A stretch of DNA of 64,000 nt from Paenibacillus_AM sp052180255. GTDB taxonomy: Bacteria > Bacillota > Bacilli > Paenibacillales > NBRC-103111. The position numbers and the translations under genes were made by a program. The stretch lies in assembly GCF_052180255.1 (NCBI RefSeq), contig NZ_CP197466.1:2852001-2916000 (forward strand), written 5' to 3'. Under the pieces are notes generated by a model. That model searched no databases. It worked only from the letters and a program-made list of their open reading frames with translations, and had not been told where the DNA came from. Of the stretch, positions 42,863 through 52,447 are shown one piece after another (position 1 is the stretch's first letter; the number at the start of each line of letters is the position of its first letter).

Positions 42863-44536
42863 TTACATCGCTTTCTCTTCTTCTTCAAGCAATTTGCGAC
42901 GCAATACTTTACCTACCATCGTCATCGGCAGTGAATCACGGAATTCGAACTTACGAGGCACTTTAAAAGCTGCTAGACGTTCTCTGCACCACTCATTAAG
43001 CTCCTCCTGCGTCACCGTTTCTCCTTCTTTTAAGACAATGAAAGCTTTCACAGTCTCGCCCCTATACTCATCAGGAACACCAACTGCTACTGCCTCTTTC
43101 ACTTTGGGATGCTCAAAGAGCACTTCTTCCACTTCTCTTGGATAAATATTGAACCCACCTGCTATAATCAAGTCTTTTTTACGATCCACGATTGTAAAAT
43201 ATCCTTCCTCATCCATTGTTGCCATATCTCCCGTATATAGCCATCCATCACGAAGTGCTTGTCTGGACTCCTCCTCCCGATTCCAATAGCCCTTCATCAC
43301 CTGTGGACCTTTTACAATCAATTCACCAATCTCACCAATCGGCATTTCTTCCCCTGTTAGAGGATCAACAATCTTTGCCAGTGTATCAGCAAGAGGAATC
43401 CCAATTGTGCCATTCTTTCGATAATCCCAAACATTATTGGCATGTGTCACGGGAGATGCTTCTGTGAGCCCGTAACCTTCAATTAATGAGCCGCCGCTGA
43501 TTTGTTCAAATCGCTCCTGCACCTCATGAGGAAGTGCTGCCGCCCCACTGACACAAACCTGTATCGACGAGAGATCATATTGTTGGACTTTAGGATGATT
43601 CATGAGCGCAATATACATCGTTGGGGCACCTGGGAAAACCGTTACCTTTAACTTCGTAATCGCTTTCAGAACAGCTTCTGGTTCAAATTTAGGAAGCAAT
43701 ACCATCATTCCTCCTAAAAGCACTGCCTGATTCATCATAACTGTCATCCCGAATACGTGAAAGATCGGAAGCGCACCTAAGAACACTTCCTTCCCTTCCC
43801 GGATCTTGTAACACCATTTCATGAGCTGTATTGTATTGGCAACGATATTCAGATGTGTTAATTGAACACCCTTGGATAAACCCGTCGTCCCCCCTGTATA
43901 TTGCAGCAGCGCAAGATCGTTCTCTGCATCCAACTCTAAATAAATAGGTGCATTCGAAGACTCAGCTATATGCTTCTTAAAGGAACTTACAACGTCACTG
44001 TATTGAACCGTCAGATCCAAACCATCCTTCTTCGCCTTAATCGGATACAACCTATTAAGCGGAAAAGGTAAGTAATCTTTGATCGAGGTTACGATCACAT
44101 GATCGAGATCTGTATTGTGACGGACTTTCATTACCTTACGATACAAAAGATCAAGTGTGACCACTACTTTGGCACCAGCATCTATCATTTGATGTTCTAA
44201 TTCACGTTCGGTATACATCGGATTCGTCTGTACGACAGTTGCACCGATGAGAAGTGCTCCATAATAAGCGATAACAGCTTGCGGACAGTTCGGCAGCATG
44301 ATAGCTACGCGATCTCCTTTATTAACGCCAAGATCTTGAAGGGCATGAGCGAAGCGATAACATTTATCAAGGAGTTTCCCGTATTTCATGCGTTTGCCCA
44401 TAAAATAAATGGCATCTAGGTGAGGGGATCTTTTAGCCGTCTCGATGAGAAAATGCGCGACATTTCTTTTCGGATACTCGTAGGTGGGAGAGACTTCGGC
44501 AGGGTAATGCCGAAGCCATGGTTTTTCCACGTTCAT
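42863..44536 (-). CDS. lcfA: Long-chain fatty acid-CoA ligase
   Basis: A 557-residue AMP-forming acyl-CoA synthetase that activates fatty acids for beta-oxidation. The AMP-binding motif LLQYTGGTTGLSKGV (near 208), EGYGLTEASPV and YTGDMATMDEEGYFTIVDRKKD are present, with the C-terminal catalytic Lys in the GKVLRRK stretch. Start at 44536 has AAAGGGATGATC upstream. It is the last main gene of the fadF-N-A-E-lcfA operon. In B. subtilis lcfA instead heads a lcfA-fadR-fadB-etfB-etfA operon; here fadR and etfBA are divergent. Confidence 0.94.
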   Translation of the reverse strand: MNVEKPWLRHYPAEVSPTYEYPKRNVAHFLIETAKRSPHLDAIYFMGKRMKYGKLLDKCYRFAHALQDLGVNKGDRVAIMLPNCPQAVIAYYGALLIGATVVQTNPMYTERELEHQMIDAGAKVVVTLDLLYRKVMKVRHNTDLDHVIVTSIKDYLPFPLNRLYPIKAKKDGLDLTVQYSDVVSSFKKHIAESSNAPIYLELDAENDLALLQYTGGTTGLSKGVQLTHLNIVANTIQLMKWCYKIREGKEVFLGALPIFHVFGMTVMMNQAVLLGGMMVLLPKFEPEAVLKAITKLKVTVFPGAPTMYIALMNHPKVQQYDLSSIQVCVSGAAALPHEVQERFEQISGGSLIEGYGLTEASPVTHANNVWDYRKNGTIGIPLADTLAKIVDPLTGEEMPIGEIGELIVKGPQVMKGYWNREEESRQALRDGWLYTGDMATMDEEGYFTIVDRKKDLIIAGGFNIYPREVEEVLFEHPKVKEAVAVGVPDEYRGETVKAFIVLKEGETVTQEELNEWCRERLAAFKVPRKFEFRDSLPMTMVGKVLRRKLLEEEEKAM

Positions 44537-44575
44537 CCAAGATCATCCCTTTCAATCGAGTCAGACAGCCGGCTC

Positions 44576-46354
44576 TTATACTACATATGCCTCGGATTGA
44601 ATCACACGAGCAGCAATTTGCCGTTTAATCGTAATTGTATCGATTGGATTTGTACGAGTGAGTTTCTTCAGAATAGATAGTTGTGTTCGCAGTACATCCC
44701 CAGATTCCATCGTTGCCAGCGTTTCTTTAGCAAAATGCTCAATTTTCGCAAAAGCATCATGTGTGAACACTTGGGTCATTAGGACCGCATTAGCTGCCTT
44801 TTCCTCCCCTTGCTTACCCATCATTTTGAGTGTACGTAAGTAAGCACTCTCCACTGCAAAAATTTGGATCATAATATCTGCCAAATGACTAAGCACTTCT
44901 TGTTGTTTTTCCAGATTCATCCCATATTTCTGTACAGCGAATCCACCTACCATTAAGAATATTTTCTTTGCCATCGCTAGCATATGTGCTTCTTGCTCAA
45001 GTGCGCCATCACCAGTGACTTGAGGAACGGGTTGCATCAACTCGCCTTGCAATGCTTGAGCTTTTTGCAGCAAAGGAAGTTCCCCTTTCATTGCCTTTTT
45101 CAGCAATGTACCTGGAATGAGCAGACGGTTGATTTCATTCGTCCCTTCAAAGATTCGATTGATCCGTGAATCCCTGTAGATACGTTCCACTTTATATTCT
45201 TGAATAAATCCGTATCCGCCATGAATTTGCACCGCCTCATCGGCTACAAAATCAAGCACTTCCGATCCAAATACTTTATTGATTGAGCATTCGAGCGCAT
45301 ACTCTGCAATACATTTCACTGCTTTTTGACTGGCATCTGGACTTGTGTAGTCCAAATCTTTCAGACTGTCTTCTATTAATCCTGCTGTGCGATACACGAC
45401 GCTTTCCGTTACATAAGTTTGCACATTCATATCTGCAAGCTTGTTTCCAATGAGTGGGAACTTAGATAGCGATTGACCGAACTGTGTACGTGTATTCGCA
45501 TACTGAGCTGCAATTCCAATCGTTTCTTTGGCAGCACCTAGACATCCAACTGCAAGCTTGTATCTTCCAATATTCAAAATATTAAATGCAATATGGTGCC
45601 CTTTTCCTTGACCAAAAAGCAGGTTTTCAGCTGGTACTTTCATATCTTCAAAAAATAACGGACGTGTCGAGGAGCCTTTAATGCCCATCTTCTTCTCTTC
45701 AGGTCCAATAACTAAACCTGGTGTGTCCTTGTCAACAATGAAAGCACTGAAATCTGTACCATTAATTTTGGCGTAAACGATAAAGATGTCTGCAAATCCT
45801 GCGTTCGTAATAAATTGCTTGGAACCGTTAATCACATAATACTGACCATCTTCAGATAACACAGCTGTTGTCTTGGCACTAAGCGCATCTGATCCTGAAG
45901 TCGGCTCAGTCAAGCAGTATGCAGCAAGCTTTGCGCCAGAGGCTAAATCAGGGAGGTATTTGGCTTTCTGTTCAGGTGTGCCAAAATAAACAATTGGCAG
46001 TGTCCCTATTCCCGTATGTGCACCAAGAGAAAGTGCGAACGAGGAAGCTTTCGCTAACGATTCGCTAATAACCGTCGAACTAATCTTATCCAGACCAAGT
46101 CCTCCGTACTGTTCAGGAACATCTGCACCTAACAACCCTAGATCGGCTGCTTGACGCAGTAACTTTACTGTCAGATCATAATCCAGATGCTCAAGCTGCT
46201 CATCATGAGGGGTAATTTCGTTATCAACGAAATCAAGCGTCGTCTGCGCAATCATTCTATGCTCTTCCGTAAAATCCTCAGGTGTTGTTACGGACTCTGG
46301 GCCTAAATCTGTAATGACAAAGCTGCCACCTACAATTTTAGTATCAACAGACAT
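44576..46354 (-). CDS. fadE: Acyl-CoA dehydrogenase FadE
   Basis: A 592-residue FAD enzyme for the first step of beta-oxidation. It has the acyl-CoA dehydrogenase signature AYCLTEPTSGSDA and the catalytic-Glu region with IYRDSRINRIFEGTNEINRLLI. A C-terminal helical extension after about 400 makes it longer than the ~390-residue short form, as in FadE/YusJ of B. subtilis. It passes electrons to EtfAB. The ATG at 46354 follows GGGAGG. Order fadN-fadA-fadE is the same as in B. subtilis yusLKJ. Confidence 0.94.
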   Translation of the reverse strand: MSVDTKIVGGSFVITDLGPESVTTPEDFTEEHRMIAQTTLDFVDNEITPHDEQLEHLDYDLTVKLLRQAADLGLLGADVPEQYGGLGLDKISSTVISESLAKASSFALSLGAHTGIGTLPIVYFGTPEQKAKYLPDLASGAKLAAYCLTEPTSGSDALSAKTTAVLSEDGQYYVINGSKQFITNAGFADIFIVYAKINGTDFSAFIVDKDTPGLVIGPEEKKMGIKGSSTRPLFFEDMKVPAENLLFGQGKGHHIAFNILNIGRYKLAVGCLGAAKETIGIAAQYANTRTQFGQSLSKFPLIGNKLADMNVQTYVTESVVYRTAGLIEDSLKDLDYTSPDASQKAVKCIAEYALECSINKVFGSEVLDFVADEAVQIHGGYGFIQEYKVERIYRDSRINRIFEGTNEINRLLIPGTLLKKAMKGELPLLQKAQALQGELMQPVPQVTGDGALEQEAHMLAMAKKIFLMVGGFAVQKYGMNLEKQQEVLSHLADIMIQIFAVESAYLRTLKMMGKQGEEKAANAVLMTQVFTHDAFAKIEHFAKETLATMESGDVLRTQLSILKKLTRTNPIDTITIKRQIAARVIQSEAYVV

Positions 46355-46412
46355 CGTTATTCCTCCCTAATATACGAATATGATGGTGCACGCCTTAATA
46401 AGCCTAATTTCC

Positions 46413-47597
46413 TTACGCTCCATAAACTTCAAACACCCCTGCAGCTCCCATTCCACCACCAATACACATGGACACAACCCCAATACCACCCCCACGGCGT
46501 CTTAATTCATGCACAAGAGTCGCTGTCAGCTTCGTACCGGTACAGCCAAGTGGATGACCGAGAGCAATTGCACCACCGTTAACATTAACTTTTTCCTCAT
46601 CAATCCCGAGCTCTTTCACGATGTGCAGACATTGAGAAGCAAATGCTTCGTTAATCTCAAAAATATCCACTTGATCCAGTGTAACTCCTGCTTGTTTGAG
46701 TGCTTTAGGGATCGCTTCAACTGGACCAACGCCCATAATGTCAGGATCAACCCCTGCCACAACAAATGAACGAAATACAGCTAATGGTTTAAGTCCCAGC
46801 GAATCGGCTTTCTCTCGACTCATCAGTACAGCTGCTGCAGCCCCATCACTCATTTGCGAGGCATTTCCAGCTGTCACCGAACCACCCAATGTGAAAGCAG
46901 GCTTCAAAGTTCCTAACACTTCTTGGGTCGTCCCAGCACGTACACCTTCATCCGTTTCATAGACAACACTTTTCTCCCACAGCTTCCCGTTGTCATCTAC
47001 ACCCCTTGTATGCGTGTGAACCGGAACTATTTCTTCTTTAAATTTGCCTTCTGCAATCGCAGCAGCGGCCTTACGGTGACTGGATGCGGCGAAGCGGTCT
47101 TGTTCTGCACGACTAATTCCAAAGCGATTCGCTACATTTTCAGCCGTATGACCCATTCCAATATAGACCTCCGGCATATCCTCCACAATTCGAGGGTGTG
47201 GTGATAGCTTAAAGCCTGCCATTGGCACATGGCTCATGCTCTCTACACCACCCGCTATCACTACGTCTACTGCGCCTACCATGATACGTTCTGCTGCAAA
47301 TGCTATCGATTGCAACCCCGATGAACAAAACCGATTAATTGTAAGTGCAGGAACCGTCGTCGGAAATCCCGCATACAGCGACATGATACGTGCAAAGTTC
47401 AAGCCCTGCTCACCTTCAGGCATCGCACATCCAATGATGACATCTTCCACATCTTCCTTGCGTAATCCTGGAGTCCGCTCAATGACTTCCTCCAGTACCA
47501 CCTTGCCCAAATCCTCTGCACGAGTCTGCGCTAAGCTTCCCTTTTTGCTTTTGCCAACGGCGGTTCGTGCGATTGATACAATGACAGCTTCCCTCAT
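46413..47597 (-). CDS. fadA: Acetyl-CoA C-acyltransferase (3-ketoacyl-CoA thiolase)
   Basis: A 394-residue thiolase. The nucleophilic Cys lies in NRFCSSGLQSI (Cys near 89); later come NGGAIALGHPLGCTGT (His) and CIGGGMGAAGVFE with the second Cys. It cuts 3-ketoacyl-CoA with CoA, the last step of each cycle. The ATG at 47597 follows GAGGTGGATG. It lies about 40 bases after fadN and 58 before fadE, all one operon. Confidence 0.95.
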   Translation of the reverse strand: MREAVIVSIARTAVGKSKKGSLAQTRAEDLGKVVLEEVIERTPGLRKEDVEDVIIGCAMPEGEQGLNFARIMSLYAGFPTTVPALTINRFCSSGLQSIAFAAERIMVGAVDVVIAGGVESMSHVPMAGFKLSPHPRIVEDMPEVYIGMGHTAENVANRFGISRAEQDRFAASSHRKAAAAIAEGKFKEEIVPVHTHTRGVDDNGKLWEKSVVYETDEGVRAGTTQEVLGTLKPAFTLGGSVTAGNASQMSDGAAAAVLMSREKADSLGLKPLAVFRSFVVAGVDPDIMGVGPVEAIPKALKQAGVTLDQVDIFEINEAFASQCLHIVKELGIDEEKVNVNGGAIALGHPLGCTGTKLTATLVHELRRRGGGIGVVSMCIGGGMGAAGVFEVYGA

Positions 47598-47638
47598 CGT
47601 TCATCCACCTCTCTATGAAAATGACTAACGTGACATTC

Positions 47639-50035
47639 CTAATTACGAAGCGGTTTACCTGTTGTCAGCATGTGCTGCATCCGTTGTTGTGTCTTTAATT
47701 CACCACAGAGACTAAGGAACGCTTCACGTTCTAAATCCAGCAAATATTGCTCGGTGACATAGGAGCCTGCTGGAACATTACCCCCTGCTAGCACATGAGC
47801 AAGTTTATCTGCAATTAACTGATCATGATCGCTGATATAACCGCCCTGACGCATGGAGTAAGCACCTAATTGCATAACCGCCTTACCTGCATCCCCAACA
47901 ACACGAATCTTCTCTTCTTTCGGATGCACATAACCAGCTTGATCCATCCGAAGAACAGCTTGCTTCGCTTCATAAATCCGATAATCTTGATTCATTATGA
48001 CCGTATCCGCAGAACGCATATAGCCTAGGCGCTTCGCATCATAACCACTTGTCGACACCTTTGCCATTCCGACTGTTTCAAACGCATGATTGATAAGGGG
48101 TTGTAAATCTGCATCTACATTCGGCAATTGATCACTTGCCATTCTGGCAAGCTCTTTAAGCCCCCCACCAGCTGGAACTAAGCCAACAGCCGCTTCCACA
48201 AGTCCGAAGTATGTCTCTGCTGAGAACACAATCTGATCTGCAGGCAAGCAAGCTTCTACGCCTCCACCAAGAGCCATACGATGCGGAGCAGCAACGACTG
48301 GTTTATCCAGCCCTTTAAGCTTCATCATCGAGTTCTGGAACAATGCAATGATGTTATCGACTTCATCCCACTCTTCATCTTGAATTTCCATGAGCAGCAA
48401 CATTAAATTGGCACCAACACAGAAGTTTTTGCCTTCATTCGCTATGACAAGGCCTCGATAATTACGGCGTACTTCATCAACGCTTTTCTGAATCATCGTC
48501 AAGATGTCCCCGCCAATCGCATTATTAAGTGATTGGAATTGTAGACATACCACATCGTCCCCGACATCAATTAAATTTGCCCCACTATTGGAGAGAACAA
48601 TCTTATTCTGCAGCTTCAATTGGTTTAGCGAGATCACTTCTTGCTGGGACTCAACGCCCTTATACTCACCACGCGATACATAGAAAACCCTACCCTCTTC
48701 TTGCTTATAGAAGCCTGTATGGCCCGCTTCAAGCCATGCTTTTACCCAATCTGGCACCGCAGCGCCTTCTTCTTCCATACGCTTCACAGAACGTGCAAGC
48801 CCGATTGCATCCCATAATTCAAATGGTCCTAAATCCCAGTTGAAGCCCCATTTCATGGCATTGTCGATTTCCACAATCGAATCTGCTACTTCACCTACTT
48901 TTTCTGCTGCATACAGCAGAACGGGCTTTAATAAATTCCATGCAAGATCGGAATACCGATCCGGCGTACTGAGTAGTGCTTTGATTTTTCCAGCAGCACC
49001 TTTGGCTTGTTTAGAAGCTTCAAGTGAGGCAGAATTCACTTTTTGACTTAAGGCGTATTCCATCGTCTGCAAGTTCAGTGCATGAATTTCCTTGCCTGAT
49101 GCACTTTTTATTTTCTTATAAAAACCTTGCCCGTTCTTTTCACCTGTCCAACCACGCGCTACCATATCGCGCACAATAGCTGGAATTTCAAAAATGTTAC
49201 GTTCCTCGGCATCAGCCACGTTATCACACACATTCTGTGCCACATGAATGAATGTATCAATGCCCACAAGATCAAATGTCCGGAATGTTGCGCTCTTCGG
49301 TCTACCCAAAGCCGGACCTGTAACCGCATCCACTTCTTCAACGGTGTAACCTTTCTCAAGCATCTCACGTAAAGTTACCATCATGCCGTAAGTACCAATA
49401 CGATTGGCAATAAAGTTTGGTGTATCTTTGGCAATAACGACACCTTTACCCAGTTGTTTTTCACAGAAACGTGTCATATAGGACACTACTTCTGGGTCAG
49501 TCATTGCACCTGGTATGATCTCAAGCAGTTTCATATAACGAGGCGGATTAAAGAAATGCGTACCAAGGAAATGACGTTTAAAATCATCACTGCGATCTTC
49601 TACCATCTCATTGATGGAAATACCCGATGTATTGGAACTGACAATCGTACCCGGCTTCCATACCGACTCAATACGTTCGAGCAAGCTCTTCTTTACATCC
49701 AGACGTTCAACGACAACCTCGATGATCCAATCTACTTTTGATAATTGAGACAAATGATCTTCAATATTTCCCGGTGTAATTCGATTTGCAAATTCCACAC
49801 TGACCAAAGGCGCTGGATTTACTTTCTTTAATTTTGCAATGGCTTGAGTCGCAAGTCGATTACGCACCTTAGAATGATCAAGCGATAGACCTGCTTTTTC
49901 CTCCTCAGGCAAAAGGTTTGTCGGCACGATATCAAGCAGCAGAGTCGGAATTCCGCTCCCTACCAAATGTGCTGCGATTGTTGCTCCCATTACGCCAGAA
50001 CCGATAACTGCTGCACTACGAATCGTTGTTGGCAT
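47639..50035 (-). CDS. fadN: 3-hydroxyacyl-CoA dehydrogenase / enoyl-CoA hydratase FadN
   Basis: A 798-residue two-function enzyme. The N-terminal Rossmann domain (AAVIGSGVMGATIAAHLVGSG) and the 3-hydroxyacyl-CoA dehydrogenase C-terminal domains come first (GTHFFNPPRYMKLLEIIPG, TPNFIANRIGTYG), then an enoyl-CoA hydratase/isomerase-like domain after about residue 470 (VANEGKNFCVGANL, MALGGGVEACLPAD). The order is the reverse of E. coli FadB, and matches B. subtilis FadN (YusL). The ATG at 50035 follows AAGGAGGT; an ATG at 50071 that overlaps the fadF stop is rejected. Confidence 0.94.
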   Translation of the reverse strand: MPTTIRSAAVIGSGVMGATIAAHLVGSGIPTLLLDIVPTNLLPEEEKAGLSLDHSKVRNRLATQAIAKLKKVNPAPLVSVEFANRITPGNIEDHLSQLSKVDWIIEVVVERLDVKKSLLERIESVWKPGTIVSSNTSGISINEMVEDRSDDFKRHFLGTHFFNPPRYMKLLEIIPGAMTDPEVVSYMTRFCEKQLGKGVVIAKDTPNFIANRIGTYGMMVTLREMLEKGYTVEEVDAVTGPALGRPKSATFRTFDLVGIDTFIHVAQNVCDNVADAEERNIFEIPAIVRDMVARGWTGEKNGQGFYKKIKSASGKEIHALNLQTMEYALSQKVNSASLEASKQAKGAAGKIKALLSTPDRYSDLAWNLLKPVLLYAAEKVGEVADSIVEIDNAMKWGFNWDLGPFELWDAIGLARSVKRMEEEGAAVPDWVKAWLEAGHTGFYKQEEGRVFYVSRGEYKGVESQQEVISLNQLKLQNKIVLSNSGANLIDVGDDVVCLQFQSLNNAIGGDILTMIQKSVDEVRRNYRGLVIANEGKNFCVGANLMLLLMEIQDEEWDEVDNIIALFQNSMMKLKGLDKPVVAAPHRMALGGGVEACLPADQIVFSAETYFGLVEAAVGLVPAGGGLKELARMASDQLPNVDADLQPLINHAFETVGMAKVSTSGYDAKRLGYMRSADTVIMNQDYRIYEAKQAVLRMDQAGYVHPKEEKIRVVGDAGKAVMQLGAYSMRQGGYISDHDQLIADKLAHVLAGGNVPAGSYVTEQYLLDLEREAFLSLCGELKTQQRMQHMLTTGKPLRN

Positions 50036-50070
50036 TCGTATAACCTCCTTCACTTGGATAAGGGTATTCA

Positions 50071-52218
50071 TTAGGAATTTGAGCCAAATACGGAAGCTTC
50101 GAGCAGTTCAGCAATATCTTTAGCTCTCACTGTCTCTTCTACTTCTTTAAGTTTTGTGCCATCTTCAAGCATCGTTAGACAATAGGGACAAGCTGAACTG
50201 ATTACAGTTGGGTTGACTTGCAGCGCCTGCTCTGTTCGAGCCAAATTTACACGCTTGCCTGCTGTCTCCTCCATCCACATCATTCCCCCGCCCGCACCGC
50301 AGCACATCCCATTTGAACGGGAGCGTTCCATCTCCAGAAGCGCTACACCTGGTATCGCCCGCAATACATTGCGTGGGGTATCATACATATTGTTGTATCG
50401 CCCTAAATAACAAGAGTCATGGTACGTAATTCGCTCCTGTAAGGCGTGCTGAGGACGTAGTTTCCCTGCTTTAATCAGCGATTCGAGTAGTTGTGTATGA
50501 TGAAATACTTCAGCTTCAAGCCCAAACTCTGGATATTCGTTCTTAAACGTATTAAATGTATGTGGACAAGTCGTGACGAGCTTCTTGATGTTATATTTTT
50601 GAAAAATGCTGATGTTCTCCATACAAAGCTGCTGGAACAGCATTTCATTCCCCATACGACGTGGTGTATCCCCCGAATTCTTCTCCTCATTGCCAAGAAT
50701 GGCGAAGTTTACTCCCGCTTCGATCATTAGTCGAATAAAAGATTTTGTAATTTTCCGACTTCTATTGTCATATGAACCCATTGAACCTACAAAGTATACA
50801 TATTCAAAATCAGGATTTTCTTTCACGGTTGGAATACACAACTCACCGTTTGGATCAATCTCCTGCACCCATTTCGCACGGTCATTGCGACTAATGCCCC
50901 ATGGATTACCCTGACGTTCAATATTCTGGAGCGCTCGCTGCCCATCATGCGGCATACTGCCCTGCATCAAGACAAGGTGCCTGCGAAGATCGATGATTTT
51001 ATCCACATGCTCATTGCTCACTGGACATTGATCCTCACAGTTACGACAAGTCGTACAGGACCATATTTCATCCTCAGTCATTACATCACCAATAAGTTCC
51101 ATATCGGCAGGCTGCTGATTACCAAGAGCCCAGGATGCCTTCTGTGCATGTAGTGTTGGCTCAATATTCGTAACCGCAACCTCTTCCCATGCATGGAGTT
51201 GATCTGACATAAATTCCATACGATGTGCACCATTACCATGGCCAAATACAAATGCAGGCGCCCAAGGCGATTTGGACGTAATGGCCGCTCCTTTTTCCGT
51301 CAGATGATCCCTGAGCTTCACAATGAGATGCATCGGTGACAGAATCTTGCCCGTACTTGAGGCTGGACATACGCTCGTACATCTGCCGCATTCCACACAG
51401 GCATATAGATCAAGCATTTGTTTTTGAGTAAAATCTTCAATTCGACCGACACCGAAGGACTCTGCTGTTTCATCCTCTAAATCAAGCTTGCGCAGTCGAC
51501 CTACCGGCTCTGTGCGGCGAAGTAGAATATTAAGTGGAGCTGTGATGAGATGAAAGTGCTTGGATTGCGGCACATAGACTAGAAAGGAGAGTAAGATTAA
51601 TAAGTGTGCCCACCATGCGACGTAGAAGCCTATGTTTGCACCAGTTGAGGATAATTCTGAGAAGACAACAGCTAGAAGGGAAGAAATAGGAGCAAGTGCT
51701 GAAGAAGGCAATCCCTCTCGAGCTCGATCAAAGCCTAAGCTTAGTAAGACAGATAACATCAGGAATAGAATAAAAAAGATAACAATACTCGGCTTCCAGC
51801 CTCGTTTTAATCGTGCAAGCTTTTCACCATAACGCCTATATGCGGCATATCCCATCGCTAGCAGGATAAGTACAATCGTTACTTCCTGAACCATACCGAA
51901 GATCTCATATCCAGGCACAGGCAGTCCATGACCGCCTAATCCTTTAATAATTAGATCCAGTGCTCCGAGCTGTAAAATAATGAATCCATAAAAGATAACA
52001 ATGTGCATAATGCCGCTCTTGCGATCTTTCAGCAGCTTCGTTTGCCCAAATACCTGAATAACAAATGTCCGAAGTCGTGCCGGAATTTCCTTAGATAATC
52101 CACTCGGCTTACCAAGCTTGATATACAAGTAACGATGATATACAACCCTCACGAACAAATACACGCCGAAGCCCGTCACCGCAAGAAACAAGGCGAATTG
52201 AACAATAGGCCAGAGCAT
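50071..52218 (-). CDS. fadF: Membrane iron-sulfur oxidoreductase FadF (heterodisulfide-reductase related)
   Basis: A 715-residue protein: about six membrane helices (about 1-230, NarI-like haem b pattern), a two-[4Fe-4S] ferredoxin domain with CVECGRCTSVCPAS and CTTCRNCEDQCPV, then two CCG (DUF3483/heterodisulfide-reductase) domains containing CCGAGGGMMWMEE. It probably moves electrons from EtfAB to the quinone pool; B. subtilis FadF (YwjF) is in the FadR regulon. The ATG at 52218 follows GAGGGGATG. It is first in the operon, behind a cre-like site. Confidence 0.92.
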   Translation of the reverse strand: MLWPIVQFALFLAVTGFGVYLFVRVVYHRYLYIKLGKPSGLSKEIPARLRTFVIQVFGQTKLLKDRKSGIMHIVIFYGFIILQLGALDLIIKGLGGHGLPVPGYEIFGMVQEVTIVLILLAMGYAAYRRYGEKLARLKRGWKPSIVIFFILFLMLSVLLSLGFDRAREGLPSSALAPISSLLAVVFSELSSTGANIGFYVAWWAHLLILLSFLVYVPQSKHFHLITAPLNILLRRTEPVGRLRKLDLEDETAESFGVGRIEDFTQKQMLDLYACVECGRCTSVCPASSTGKILSPMHLIVKLRDHLTEKGAAITSKSPWAPAFVFGHGNGAHRMEFMSDQLHAWEEVAVTNIEPTLHAQKASWALGNQQPADMELIGDVMTEDEIWSCTTCRNCEDQCPVSNEHVDKIIDLRRHLVLMQGSMPHDGQRALQNIERQGNPWGISRNDRAKWVQEIDPNGELCIPTVKENPDFEYVYFVGSMGSYDNRSRKITKSFIRLMIEAGVNFAILGNEEKNSGDTPRRMGNEMLFQQLCMENISIFQKYNIKKLVTTCPHTFNTFKNEYPEFGLEAEVFHHTQLLESLIKAGKLRPQHALQERITYHDSCYLGRYNNMYDTPRNVLRAIPGVALLEMERSRSNGMCCGAGGGMMWMEETAGKRVNLARTEQALQVNPTVISSACPYCLTMLEDGTKLKEVEETVRAKDIAELLEASVFGSNS

Positions 52219-52246
52219 CTGGCATCCCCTCTTTCTCTTATAATGA

Positions 52247-52260
52247 ATAAAGCGCTTTCA
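52247..52260 (-). promoter_or_regulatory. Probable CcpA cre site upstream of fadF
   Basis: ATAAAGCGCTTTCA matches 12 of 14 positions of the cre consensus TGWAANCGNTNWCA (mismatches in the first two). It lies about 30 bases before the fadF start, where bound CcpA would block elongation or initiation. B. subtilis fad genes are under CcpA as well as FadR control. Confidence 0.5.
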
Positions 52261-52303
52261 GTGCTTGTATAAAAAAAGCATCGTTCATTTTATATGTATC
52301 TAT

Positions 52304-52321
52304 ACAATGAATAATGCTTGC
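52304..52321. promoter_or_regulatory. Degenerate FadR half-site in the divergent fad region
   Basis: AATGAATAATGC in this stretch matches one arm of the FadR palindrome well and the other poorly (10 of 16 informative positions). It lies on the fadF side of the intergenic region and might be a second, weak operator. Confidence 0.3.
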
Positions 52322-52353
52322 AAGAAAGCTGTCCGAAAATACAGAAAATTTCG

Positions 52354-52383
52354 TTGACATCGGTTAGCAGTCTATTTTATGAT
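52354..52383 (+). promoter_or_regulatory. Sigma-A promoter of fadR-etfBA
   Basis: TTGACA (52354-52359), an 18-base spacer and TATGAT (52378-52383). The predicted start of transcription lies just before the FadR operator, so repressor binding would block its own gene. Confidence 0.65.
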
Positions 52384-52396
52384 GGATTCAAGAAAA

Positions 52397-52414
52397 TGAA
52401 TGAGTATTCATTCA
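52397..52414. promoter_or_regulatory. FadR operator, perfect palindrome
   Basis: TGAATGAGTATTCATTCA equals the B. subtilis FadR consensus TGAATGANTANTCATTCA at every fixed position. It lies 14 bases after the -10 of the fadR promoter and about 34 bases before the fadR start codon. FadR releases such sites when long-chain acyl-CoA binds. Confidence 0.9.
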
Positions 52415-52447
52415 CTAATAATTGTATTTTAACACCGGGGTGATTCC

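Noticed and set aside
52219..52447. Small ORFs in the fad divergent region
   Set aside because: Only very short frames without Shine-Dalgarno; the region is explained by regulatory sites.
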